Of a stretch of DNA of 64,000 nt, positions 8,838 to 16,786 are shown in pieces. The stretch lies in the NCBI GenBank assembly GCA_016706685.1, contig JADJJE010000030.1, positions 1-64,000 on the forward strand, in the 5' to 3' direction. The DNA comes from Sandaracinaceae bacterium. Lineage in GTDB: Bacteria; Myxococcota_A; Polyangia; Polyangiales; Houyiibacteriaceae. The position numbers and the translations under genes were made by a program. The notes under the pieces were generated by a model. It was not told the DNA's origin and did not search any database. It was given only the letters and a program-made list of their open reading frames with translations. The first letter of the stretch is position 1. Every line of letters begins with the position of its first letter.

Positions 8838-10469
8838 ATGCAGGGAACGGCGCGCCTCTCGGGTCACGTGTGGTCATCCGCGATCTTGCTCGCGGGCCTC
8901 TTTGGCTGTGGGCCCACCGACGCAGCGCCTCCCGTCTGCGAGACCTTCGACACGGGCTTCGAGCAAGAGCTCGCGGCCATGGCGGCCCCGCTGTCTCCGC
9001 GCGGCGCCGAGCTGCCTTCCACGCTGCTCACCACCTCCAGCTACGACCGCGCGTCGCTGACGCCCGGGTCGGAGGAGTGGTTCGCCAACTACGATCGCAA
9101 CCGGTACTTGGGCCTGGACGCGCTCGGCCACGGCATCCTGGTCGAGCACACGGGCCCGGGGGCGCTGCTGCGCCTGTGGAGCGCCAACCCCAACGGCACG
9201 CTGCGCATCTACCTCGACGATGGTCGCGAGCCCGCCATCGAGGTGCCGTTCGAAGAGTTCCTCAGCGAGCAGAACCCGCTCGGGGCCGCGTTCGCGTATG
9301 GCGTGACCGTCAGCGCCCCGGGCGAGTACGGCGCCAACCTGTACGTCCCCATCCCCTTCGAGCGCTATCTGCGGGTGACGTACGAAGCGCCGGTGGACGC
9401 GGACCAGTCGGACCACCTCTTCTGGCAGGCATCCATCAAGGCCTACGAGCCCGGGGTGTGCGTGGAGAGCTTCGACCTCGGCGGAGCCAGCAGCTCCACG
9501 CTGACGGCCACCGGAAGCGCGCTCACGGAGCCCAGCGCCCCTGCTCCCGCCAGCAGCGAGACCCTCGCGTGGGACAGCGCCGAGGTCGCGCACACGTGGG
9601 CGGCAGGCGACGACGGCGCCGAGCTCGAGCTGCTGTGTGTGGCCAGCAGCGCCGCCATCGACAGCGCGCGCACCGTGCTGGAGCTCCGCTTCGACGGCGT
9701 GACCACCGTGCGCGCACCCTTGCGCGACTTCTTCGCGGGCCTGGCCGGAGGCACCTCCGAGACCACCTTCTACACCTCGTACGACGCGTCCACCGCCGAG
9801 TGGTGCACGCGCTTCCGCATGCCGTTCCGTGAGGGCGCGGAGCTGCGTGTCATCGCCCCCGGCGCCGAGCCCGAGCGCGAGCTGCGGCTGCGCTACACGC
9901 TGACCGCCACGCCCTTCGACAGCGCACGCTACTTCCACGCGCAGTGGCAGCGCACCCCGGCCGTGGTGGAGAACCAAAGCGACCAGCGCGCCGTGACCAT
10001 CGAAGGCGGCGAGGGCTTCTTCGTGGGCCTGGTCATGGCGGCGACCAACCACTCGAAGTGCTGGTGGGGCGAGGGGGACGAGAAGGTGCACGTGGACGAC
10101 GAGCCCTTTCCGCGCCTGTTCGGCACCGGCACGGAGGACTACTTCGGCTACGCGTGGGCGTCGTCCGAGGTGTTCCTCCAGCCCTTCCACGGGCAGCCCG
10201 AGGCCGACGTGGGGCAGGGCACCGACGTCTGCGGGCGTGGGGAAGACCTGGGCGGCACCTGGTGGAACTACCGCTTCCACCACCTCGACCCCATCGACTT
10301 CCAAGAGTCGCTGCGCTTCGATATGGAGGTCTGGCACTGGGGCGGAACACCCGACGGGGTGGCCCCCCTCGAGCAGGCTTTCACGGGCTTCTGGTACGGC
10401 AGCGTGGCCCAGGCGGCGCCCGCAGTCGGGGACCTCGGCACACGCCCAGGGGTGTGGCCCGCGCCCTAG
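8838..10469 (+). CDS. DUF2961 / GH172-family lipoprotein, putative glycoside hydrolase
   Basis: Starts with a lipoprotein signal (SSAILLAGLFGC, Cys at about 24), so it probably acts outside the inner membrane. The 543-residue protein belongs to the DUF2961 group, now glycoside hydrolase family 172, whose studied members act on difructose dianhydrides or alpha-D-fructofuranosides/arabinofuranosides. Family landmarks are SSYDRAS near the N terminus, SWWGEGDEK-type (here CWWGEGDEK) and FPRLFGTGTEDYFGYAW. Glu412 in GEGD and Glu433 in GTGTED are 21 residues apart, the spacing of the catalytic pair I recall for the characterised Bifidobacterium enzyme. Substrate is unknown and no sugar-metabolism gene is adjacent. 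Confidence 0.8.
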   Translation: MQGTARLSGHVWSSAILLAGLFGCGPTDAAPPVCETFDTGFEQELAAMAAPLSPRGAELPSTLLTTSSYDRASLTPGSEEWFANYDRNRYLGLDALGHGILVEHTGPGALLRLWSANPNGTLRIYLDDGREPAIEVPFEEFLSEQNPLGAAFAYGVTVSAPGEYGANLYVPIPFERYLRVTYEAPVDADQSDHLFWQASIKAYEPGVCVESFDLGGASSSTLTATGSALTEPSAPAPASSETLAWDSAEVAHTWAAGDDGAELELLCVASSAAIDSARTVLELRFDGVTTVRAPLRDFFAGLAGGTSETTFYTSYDASTAEWCTRFRMPFREGAELRVIAPGAEPERELRLRYTLTATPFDSARYFHAQWQRTPAVVENQSDQRAVTIEGGEGFFVGLVMAATNHSKCWWGEGDEKVHVDDEPFPRLFGTGTEDYFGYAWASSEVFLQPFHGQPEADVGQGTDVCGRGEDLGGTWWNYRFHHLDPIDFQESLRFDMEVWHWGGTPDGVAPLEQAFTGFWYGSVAQAAPAVGDLGTRPGVWPAP

Positions 10470-10603
10470 CCGCCATGAACCGTGCGTACGGCCGGATACG
10501 ATTTCGGTCCGCTCTCGGCATAATCGAGTGGCCAGTTGTGGGCGCTGTGGCATCTTTCCCCTCACGCCGATAGGGCGTCCAAACGCTCCGAGGGGAGATT
10601 CAC

Positions 10604-12547
10604 ATGACGGTTGAATGGAAGGCTGGCGCGCACGCGCTCAGCGTGGTCTTGGGTCTTGCGATGGTGGTGATGGGCTGCGGCGGAGGCAGCGGCGGCGACC
10701 CCGACGCGGGCACGGCGGCCGATGAGGGCGTCTCCCCCGATCAGGGCATGGTCGTGGAGGACGGCGGGCCCACCGATGCCTGCGCCGCGCAGGAAGACCT
10801 GCCCGATGAGGACAACGTGGACTCCAACTGCGACGGCATCGACGGCGATGCGGAGGATGCGGTCTTCGTCACGACCACCGGCTCGTTGGTGGAGAGCTCC
10901 ACCGTGGGGACACGCGCCATGCCCGCAGGCAGCATCGCGTTTGGCATCTCGCTCGCGCAGGTACGTGGCAAGTCGCAGGTCCTCGTGGCCGCCGGCGACT
11001 ACCCTGGGGCCGTCACCCTGGTCGAGGGCGTCGGGGTGTTCGGAGGCTACAGCGTGGCGGCCGACTGGGCGCGCACGGCGGTCATCGACACGCACATCGC
11101 GGGTAGCGTACTGGCCACCGACATCGAGGCGCGCACGCTGCTGTCGCAGCTCACGGTCACCGCGCCCGACGCCACCACGCCGGGCGGCTCGTCCATCGCC
11201 ATGCGTGTCATCCGCTCGAGCGGCCTCGAGGTGAGCGACTCCACCTTCACGGCAGGGGCCGGCATGCCCGGCGTGGGCGTGACCACCACGCTCCCCGTCG
11301 CGCCCGCGGGTTCATTCGGCGACAACTTCGCGGCCACGCAGCGGGTGGCGGCGCTGCAGACCAGCAGCGGTGGCTCGGTGCTCAGCAACCCCGAGATCGC
11401 CGGCGGCACCAAGCAGAACCACGCCATGCCGAACGCGTTCGACTGCTCGGGCCTCGCGAGCTGCGGCCAAGTTCCCTTCGTGCAGCCGCACCTGCGCTCG
11501 CCGGGAGGCGCCAACACGTGCGGCTGTGGCCGCGGTGGCGAGGGCGGTGCGGGCCTCGTGAACCCCGCCCCACTCACCCTCGCCGCGTTCCAAGACATCA
11601 TCGGGTCGTTTCAGGCGGGTCGAGGCGGCGCGGGCGCATTGGGCGAAGTGCCGGGCACCACCTGCGCGGCGCAGGTGCAAAACGGGGGTGGCGCGGCGGG
11701 GTATTGGAACGTCGGTCGTGTCGCCGTGGCCAACCTGTCGCTCAACGACATTGGCCCGCGGCCAACCGGCCCCATCCAGGGTTCGACCGGCGCTGCGGGT
11801 GCCGACGGCGCGGCTGGCCCACAGGGCGCTGCAGGCGCCGCCGGGTCGTTCGACGCCACCGGCTACGTCCCCAGCGCGGCGGGTGCCGGAGGCACGGGGG
11901 TGGGCGGCGCGGGTGGCGCGGGCGGCGGCGGTGGGGCGGCCTTCATGTGTGCGGACGAAGGCGTCCACAACGGCACGCCCAACAACTACGACGAGCTCTG
12001 GATCGTGATGACAGGCGGCGCGGGAGGCGGCGGAGGCGCGGGCGGCTGCGCCGGCACCGGTGGTGCTCCTGGCTCGGGCGGCGGTGCGTCCATCGCCATC
12101 TTCGTGTGGGAGTCCACGCCCACCTTCGTGCGGGTGACCGCCGTGGGGGGCGCGGGTGGACAAGGCGGCGCGGGCCAAGCGGGTCAGGTGGGCGGCAACG
12201 GGGGCAACGGTGTGGCGGGCCGCGGGCCCTTCAATGACGACCTCGGCTTCGGCGACACGTGGCCGTCGTGGACCGCATGGGAGAACGGCAATGCAGAGCG
12301 CTGGTGCGTGGGAGGCACCTCCGGCGGTCAAGGCGGTCGCGGCGGCAAGGGCGGCGACGGAGGCGGCGGCGGCGGCGGTGCCGGCGGCGACTCGATCGGC
12401 ATTGTGCTCGCGGGCGGCTCCTCCACCAGCGCGTCCAGCAGCGACCTGACCACCACGGGTGGCACGGGCGGCGCGGCGGGCGACGGGGCTGGCACCGCCA
12501 ACGACGGGGCCGCGGGTCAGTCGCTCGGCATGTTCAGCGCACCCTGA
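10604..12547 (+). CDS. Gly-rich repetitive lipoprotein
   Basis: A lipoprotein signal (VVLGLAMVVMGC) is followed by an Asp/Glu-rich linker and a MopE-like fragment, DEDNVDSNCDGIDGDAEDAVFV. A beta-helix-like or parallel-strand region (about 100-230) ends in a long Gly/Ala-rich half (about 290-640) full of GGAGG-type runs and collagen-like GAAG triplets. Similar Gly-rich surface lipoproteins are common in myxobacteria; function unknown. A strong RBS (GAGGGGAG) precedes ATG 10604. A stable hairpin follows the stop. The Gly codons make the DNA low-complexity, so homology hits within this half would be unreliable. Confidence 0.8.
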   Translation: MTVEWKAGAHALSVVLGLAMVVMGCGGGSGGDPDAGTAADEGVSPDQGMVVEDGGPTDACAAQEDLPDEDNVDSNCDGIDGDAEDAVFVTTTGSLVESSTVGTRAMPAGSIAFGISLAQVRGKSQVLVAAGDYPGAVTLVEGVGVFGGYSVAADWARTAVIDTHIAGSVLATDIEARTLLSQLTVTAPDATTPGGSSIAMRVIRSSGLEVSDSTFTAGAGMPGVGVTTTLPVAPAGSFGDNFAATQRVAALQTSSGGSVLSNPEIAGGTKQNHAMPNAFDCSGLASCGQVPFVQPHLRSPGGANTCGCGRGGEGGAGLVNPAPLTLAAFQDIIGSFQAGRGGAGALGEVPGTTCAAQVQNGGGAAGYWNVGRVAVANLSLNDIGPRPTGPIQGSTGAAGADGAAGPQGAAGAAGSFDATGYVPSAAGAGGTGVGGAGGAGGGGGAAFMCADEGVHNGTPNNYDELWIVMTGGAGGGGGAGGCAGTGGAPGSGGGASIAIFVWESTPTFVRVTAVGGAGGQGGAGQAGQVGGNGGNGVAGRGPFNDDLGFGDTWPSWTAWENGNAERWCVGGTSGGQGGRGGKGGDGGGGGGGAGGDSIGIVLAGGSSTSASSSDLTTTGGTGGAAGDGAGTANDGAAGQSLGMFSAP

Positions 12548-12555
12548 CGCGACGG

Positions 12556-12592
12556 CGTCGGCCAGCAGCACACCGCTGGCCGACGTGTCTTT
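12556..12592 (+). terminator. Hairpin between convergent genes
   Basis: A perfect 11-bp stem (12556-12566 with 12575-12585, 8-nt loop) is followed by TGTCTTTGCTT. It lies 9 bases after the Gly-rich lipoprotein gene and 10 bases before the end of the convergent CBS gene, so it is well placed as a terminator for the former. The T tract is weak. Confidence 0.65.
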
Positions 12593-12595
12593 GCT

Positions 12596-13009
12596 TCAGC
12601 GGGCGGCCAGACGCCCGTGCAGCAGCGCCGCGAACGCGGTGCAGACGTCCACCGTGGTGAAGATGCCCACCACCTTGTGGTTCTGCATCACCACCGCGGA
12701 CCCGTACTTCTTGCTGGCCATCTCGGTGACCACCTCGTCGATGGGCGCGTCGGGGGACACGGTGTAGACGCCCTGGCTCATGGCGTCCTCCACCAGAATG
12801 ACGCTGGGATCCACGTCGCGGAGGGTCTCCACCAGCGCCAGGTCGCGCTCGGTGATCATGCCCACCAGCTCACCGCCGCGCAGCACGGGCAGGTGGCGAA
12901 CCTCCAGCTCTTTCAGCAGCTTGTGGGCATGCGCTAGGGTTTGGTCGGAGCCCACGGTGTGCGGGCTGGTGGTCATGTACTTCTGGACGGTAGGGATAGA
13001 CTTGCTCAT
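12596..13009 (-). CDS. CBS-domain protein
   Basis: A 137-residue cytosolic protein made of two CBS motifs forming one Bateman module. The first spans about 8-65 (KYMTTSPHTVGSDQTLAHA with LPVLRGGELVGMITERDL), the second about 78-130 (AMSQGVYTVSPDAPIDEV with SAVVMQNHKVVGIFTTVD). Such modules bind adenosyl ligands (AMP, ATP, SAM) and regulate partner proteins; no partner domain is fused. Start at ATG 13009, chosen because the frame upstream of it loses family similarity. Confidence 0.88.
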   Translation of the reverse strand: MSKSIPTVQKYMTTSPHTVGSDQTLAHAHKLLKELEVRHLPVLRGGELVGMITERDLALVETLRDVDPSVILVEDAMSQGVYTVSPDAPIDEVVTEMASKKYGSAVVMQNHKVVGIFTTVDVCTAFAALLHGRLAAR

Positions 13010-13167
13010 GAGCCGACCCCTACGCAACAAGCGTGCCCGGCTTGCCGGCATGCGCTTCTCGCGTCGCCCCACGCCGCGCTGCGCAGCCGTTGCGCGCGCC
13101 CTCCCTCCGGCGCAACGCACCGCCGAGCTTGACCCCGTCACCCCCAGGGCCTAACCGGAAGTCACTG

Positions 13168-14508
13168 ATGGACCTCGCGCCCACGGCCAGAGACTTTGCC
13201 ACCTACCAGCGTGAGACGGTGCGGCACCTGCTGGAGCGCCAGGCCGGTGTCTTCGCGCTGATGCTCAGCTTGTCGCTCGCGCTCGACGCGTGGCGCCTGC
13301 ACCCCTCCGCCGAGTTCGCCACCATCTTGCAGCGCCTGCCCGCGCAGATCGTCACGTGCGCGGTGGTCTTCGTGTTGCTGCGGTACACGCGCTTCGGGGC
13401 CCGCTTCCCCACCTGGCTGGGCGCCGTGGCCTACGCCGTGCTGGCGGGCTTCGGCGGCCTCTTGCTGGGAGACCTGGGCGGCTTCGAGGGGCCGTTCTTC
13501 TACTCGGCCTACGTCATGCCCACGTTCGTGATGATGCTGCCCTGCCGCTTCCTCGAGCGCGTGCTGATCACGGTGCTGATGGTGGGCGCCTTCATGCTGG
13601 CGTTCTTCCTGCCGCACCCGGAGCACCTGGCCTATCCGCTGTCGCACATCGCGTTCTCGTACCTGCTGGTGATCACCGTGGCCGACGTGTACTTCGGGCA
13701 CCGCGCCATGCTGCTGCTGCGCGAGCGGTTCAGCATGGAGCGGCAGCTCGAGCAGCACGGCGTGGCCCTGGCGGAGGACAACCAGCTGCTGGAGGAGCGC
13801 GTGCGCCATCAGGCGGGGTCGGTGCGCTCGCTGCTGGACCGCCTCGAGACCACGCGCCACCAGGCGCGCACGGAGCTGGCGCGCGACCTGCACGACGGCA
13901 TGGGCCAGCTGGTGGCGGGCACGCGGCTCGAGCTGCACCACATCGAGCGTGCGCTCGACACGGGCGAGACGCTGTCCACCGAGAACCTGGGCTACCTCTA
14001 CGGCTTGGTGGACGGCCTCGACCGCCAGGTGCGCGAGATGGTGCGCGAGCTGCGCGACCCGGGCACCATCGGGAGCCTGGAGCTCGAGCTCGGCCGCCTG
14101 AAGGAGGCCTACGACCGCATGCCCGGAGTCCACATCGCGCTGCACCACGAGCTGCCCTCGGAGCCGAGCGACGCGCTGCGCGACGTGCTGGTGGCGGTCA
14201 CGCGCGAGGCGCTGACCAACGCGGTGAAGCACGGGCAGGCGCAGCACATCGAGGTGCGCGTGGCGGCCGAGCAGGGCGCGCTGCGCCTCGACGTGGAGGA
14301 CGACGGCGTGGGCCTGCGCGGTGGCGCTGCGGGAGGCGCCGACCCGTCGAAGACCTCGGGCTTCGGCGTGCTGGGCATGCGCGAGCGCGTGGAGTCCGTG
14401 GGCGGGCGGCTCACCTTGGCTACCCGCAGCCAGCCGGGGCGCCCGGGGGCCAGCAAGCGGCCCGGCGCGCGCGTCACCGCACGTTTTCCCGTGGAGGCCG
14501 CGTCGTGA
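13168..14508 (+). CDS. NarL-type sensor histidine kinase
   Basis: Membrane sensor kinase of 446 residues. Four to six hydrophobic segments fill residues 25-185. A coiled linker (about 190-230) leads to a HisKA_3 dimerisation helix with phospho-accepting His in ARDLHDGMGQLVAG, then an HATPase_c domain with N box EALTNAVKHG, G1 box DDGVGLRGG and G2 region GFGVLGMRERVESVGG. Overlaps the downstream response regulator start by four bases (GTGA), so the two are translationally coupled. The input is unknown; the membrane region lacks a recognisable ligand-binding loop. Confidence 0.9.
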   Translation: MDLAPTARDFATYQRETVRHLLERQAGVFALMLSLSLALDAWRLHPSAEFATILQRLPAQIVTCAVVFVLLRYTRFGARFPTWLGAVAYAVLAGFGGLLLGDLGGFEGPFFYSAYVMPTFVMMLPCRFLERVLITVLMVGAFMLAFFLPHPEHLAYPLSHIAFSYLLVITVADVYFGHRAMLLLRERFSMERQLEQHGVALAEDNQLLEERVRHQAGSVRSLLDRLETTRHQARTELARDLHDGMGQLVAGTRLELHHIERALDTGETLSTENLGYLYGLVDGLDRQVREMVRELRDPGTIGSLELELGRLKEAYDRMPGVHIALHHELPSEPSDALRDVLVAVTREALTNAVKHGQAQHIEVRVAAEQGALRLDVEDDGVGLRGGAAGGADPSKTSGFGVLGMRERVESVGGRLTLATRSQPGRPGASKRPGARVTARFPVEAAS

Positions 14509-15149
14509 GCGCAGAGGCTGTGATCCGCGTCTTCCTGGCCGACGACCACCCCGTCATGGTGGCCGGGCTCGCGCGCGTGCTGGCCACCGTGCCCGACATG
14601 CAGGTGGTGGGCACCGCGCACGACATCGCCGGGCTCGACGCACAGGCGCCCGGCAGCATCCACGTGCTGGTGCTGGACGTGAGCATGCCCGGCATGCACG
14701 GCGCCGAGACCATCACGGCGCTGCGCGAGCGCCACGCGCCGGTGCTGCTGTTCACGCTCGAGCCCGAGACCCCGCTGGTGGTGGAGCTGCTGCGCGCCGG
14801 CGCCAGCGGCGTGGTGGGCAAGAGCGAGCGCGTGGAGGTGCTGCTGGATGCGATTCGCACCGTGGCCGCGGGTGGCCGCGTGGTGCCTTCGGCCGTGCAC
14901 GAGCGCGTGGTGGCCGGCGGGCCGGGCGCGCTGCACGACGCGCTGAGCGAGCGCGAGCAAGCCATCTTCCACCGGTTGATCCGCGGGAACTCGCCGAAGA
15001 GCATCGCCTTCGATCTCGGGCTGTCGCCCAGCACCGTGTACACCTACTCGGAGCGCGTGCGGCAGAAGCTGGGGGTGGCCAGTCAGACCGAGCTGGTGGA
15101 CTACGCGCATCGCGCGGGGCTGTTGGGCAAGGGCAGCTTCGAGGGCTGA
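14505..15149 (+). CDS. NarL/FixJ-family response regulator
   Basis: Cognate regulator of the preceding kinase; GTG start inside its stop region. The receiver domain (residues about 8-122) has the acidic pair Asp13/Asp14 and the phospho-acceptor Asp58 in VLVLDVSMPGMHG. The output is a LuxR/NarL HTH (about 147-205: LSEREQAIFHRLIRG, SIAFDLGLSPSTVYTY) that should bind DNA on phosphorylation. 214 residues, usual for the family. Targets not evident; no nearby gene has an obvious matching operator. Confidence 0.92.
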   Translation: MSAEAVIRVFLADDHPVMVAGLARVLATVPDMQVVGTAHDIAGLDAQAPGSIHVLVLDVSMPGMHGAETITALRERHAPVLLFTLEPETPLVVELLRAGASGVVGKSERVEVLLDAIRTVAAGGRVVPSAVHERVVAGGPGALHDALSEREQAIFHRLIRGNSPKSIAFDLGLSPSTVYTYSERVRQKLGVASQTELVDYAHRAGLLGKGSFEG

Positions 15150-16031
15150 GGGCAGCGGACGCGTCGGTGCGCTGACGTTGCCGGTCGCGTGGGTCAGCCC
15201 CTCCAGTGCGGTGTCGGTGCCTCCGTGCCGGGCCAGGAAGTCCGCGATCAGCCACTGCGAGATGCTCCTCCTGCCGGGGAACGTGCGCGGCATCGCGTCG
15301 TACCGGTAGAACGCGGCGTCCTCGATCTCGCCTGGCTGCGGGGTGACCTCGCCGCTCACGTAGTCTGCCTGGAAGCCGAGCATCAGCGAGTTCGGATAGG
15401 GCCAGGGTTGGCTGCTGAAGTAGCGCACGTTCTCGATCTCGAGGCCGACCTCTTCCATGACCTCGCGGCGGACGGCGTCCTCGACGCTCTCGCCTGGGTC
15501 CACGAAGCCTGCGAGCACCGAGTAGATCCCCGCTGGGAAGTGTGGCGAGCGCGCGAGCAGAATCTCGTCGCCGCGCTCGACGGCGACGATGATCGCGGGC
15601 GAGAGCCTGGGGAAAGCCTCGAGCTTGCACGACGGACAGACGCGCGAGCGCGCGGTCTCGGAAGGAACGGTCGGAGTGCCGCACGCCCCGCAGAAGCGAT
15701 GCGTACGTGCCCAGTCGACGACCTGCACGGCGCGGCCCGCGAGCGCGTGGAGCGGCTCTGGCAGCGTGCCGTAGAGCGCGATGAGCTCGTGGCTGCTCGA
15801 CGCCTCGGGCAGCTCGGCGTCTTCCGCGAGCGAGGCGGCGTGCACGTCGAGATCACCGAGGCGGCCGAGGTAGTGTTCCTCCGTGATCACGAAGCCGAGG
15901 GTGCGCGGATCCTCGCCGGGTACGTTGCCTTCGACGAGCACGAGCTTGCGGCGGTGAAAGACGAAGTAGACGGACTCGGCGGCCGACTCGGTCTTCCGGA
16001 GCGCGGGCACGAAGCGTGGAATCGCGGACAT
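15150..16031 (-). CDS. nudC: NADH pyrophosphatase / RNA decapping NudC (3' end uncertain)
   Basis: NudC-type Nudix hydrolase, acting on NAD(H) and NAD-capped RNA. It has a four-Cys zinc ribbon (FCGACG, VCPSC), a full Nudix box in GFVDPGESVEDAVRREVMEEVGLE (pattern GX5EX7REUXEEXGU), and the NudC-specific SQPWPYPNS segment just after it. Start at ATG 16031 (MSAIPRF). The frame has no stop where the family ends (after WLIADFLARHGG) and stays open antisense across the response regulator gene. In the neighbouring frame a TGA occurs at 15194-15196, so a small indel near the 3' end is possible. I stop the feature at the convergent gene boundary. Confidence 0.85.
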
Positions 16032-16122
16032 CGCCGGAAGATGGCATGCCGTCCGGCTCAATGCGTATACCCGAGTGGGCACCCACAGCGGCCCTCCGGT
16101 ATGCTGCCGTGCGGAGGCTCCC

Positions 16123-16467
16123 ATGCGATTTCTGTTCTCGACGCTGGCCGCGCTGGCCCTGGTTCTCCTTGTGGACGCGAGCTCGGCGCAGGCCATGCGT
16201 TGCGGCACGCGCCTGGTGCGGGAGGGGGACAGCACGGCCGAGGTGCGCGCCACCTGCGGAGACCCCAGCGACGTCATCACCACCACCGAGACGCGGCAGC
16301 GCACGGTGTACAACCGCGTGGCGGGCGTGCTCGTGGCCGACACCATCAGCATCGAGGTGCAGGTCCAGCAGTGGGTCTACAACCTCGGGCCGCAGCGCTT
16401 CATGCGCCGGTTGATCTTCGAGAACGGCGTGCTCGTGGAGATCGAGCAGCTCGACCGTGGCCGCTGA
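16123..16467 (+). CDS. DUF2845-like secreted protein
   Basis: A 114-residue protein with a cleavable signal peptide (MRFLFSTLAALALVLLVDASSAQA). The small domain reads MRCGTRLVREGDSTAEVRATCGDP, then VVQQWVYNLGP-type strands (here VQVQQWVYNLGPQRFMRRLIFENG). The CG...G.S...V...CG.P pattern and the W-YN-G-..F...L.F..G ending match the DUF2845 / SmpA-OmlA-like fold found in the envelope of many proteobacteria. The two Cys could form a disulfide. Function unknown. It ends just before the foldback element. Confidence 0.75.
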   Translation: MRFLFSTLAALALVLLVDASSAQAMRCGTRLVREGDSTAEVRATCGDPSDVITTTETRQRTVYNRVAGVLVADTISIEVQVQQWVYNLGPQRFMRRLIFENGVLVEIEQLDRGR

Positions 16468-16503
16468 GCGGCGCATACGGCGATGTCGCTTGGCTGCAGG
16501 GTT

Positions 16504-16786
16504 CGATGGGCACCCCCGGCTGGAAGCCGGGGGCAGCAGACCAGGCCTCGGCGACCTGAAAGTCCGCCCCCCGGGTCGGACTGAGTTGTTGTGAAGTTGG
16601 AGGCGGTACTACCAAGGGTACTCGGACACAATAGTGCGCCCTTGGGGCGGACTGGATGCAGTGTCTCAGTACCCTCTGTAGGGCAAACCCTGTTGGTAGC
16701 CATGTAGTCCGCCGCCGCTAGGCGGGGGACTTTAAGCGAGTCGAGGCCAGGTTTGCTGCCCTCCGCTTCAGCGGGGGGTGCCCATC
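16504..16786. repeat. Foldback (MITE-like) element
   Basis: A 283-bp imperfect inverted repeat. The outer ~43 bp of each arm (16505-16548 and the complement of 16785-16742) match almost base for base, starting GATGGGCACCCCC. Inner parts also mirror each other, e.g. AAAGTCC near 16559 and 16730 and AGGGTACT near 16620 and 16660. The left arm contains a perfect 9-bp hairpin (16513-16521 / 16525-16533). There is no coding capacity. The right arm runs through the cimA stop codon, so the last cimA codons come from the element. No target-site duplication is clear. It may also act as a bidirectional terminator. Copies elsewhere in the genome would prove mobility. Confidence 0.7.

Noticed and set aside
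10470..10603. Possible sigma54 promoter before the Gly-rich lipoprotein (TGGCATCTTTCCCC)
   Set aside because: Spacing and the -12 GC element do not match the TGGC-N9/10-TGC consensus.
11880..12540. Dense short DNA repeats suggesting a CRISPR-like or satellite array
   Set aside because: They are GGC/GGT/GCG codon runs of the Gly-rich lipoprotein, without constant spacers.
14109..15149. Continuation of the nudC frame antisense through the response regulator gene
   Set aside because: No Nudix family member has such an extension and the sense gene is a clear NarL regulator; better explained by a missing stop or small indel near the nudC 3' end.
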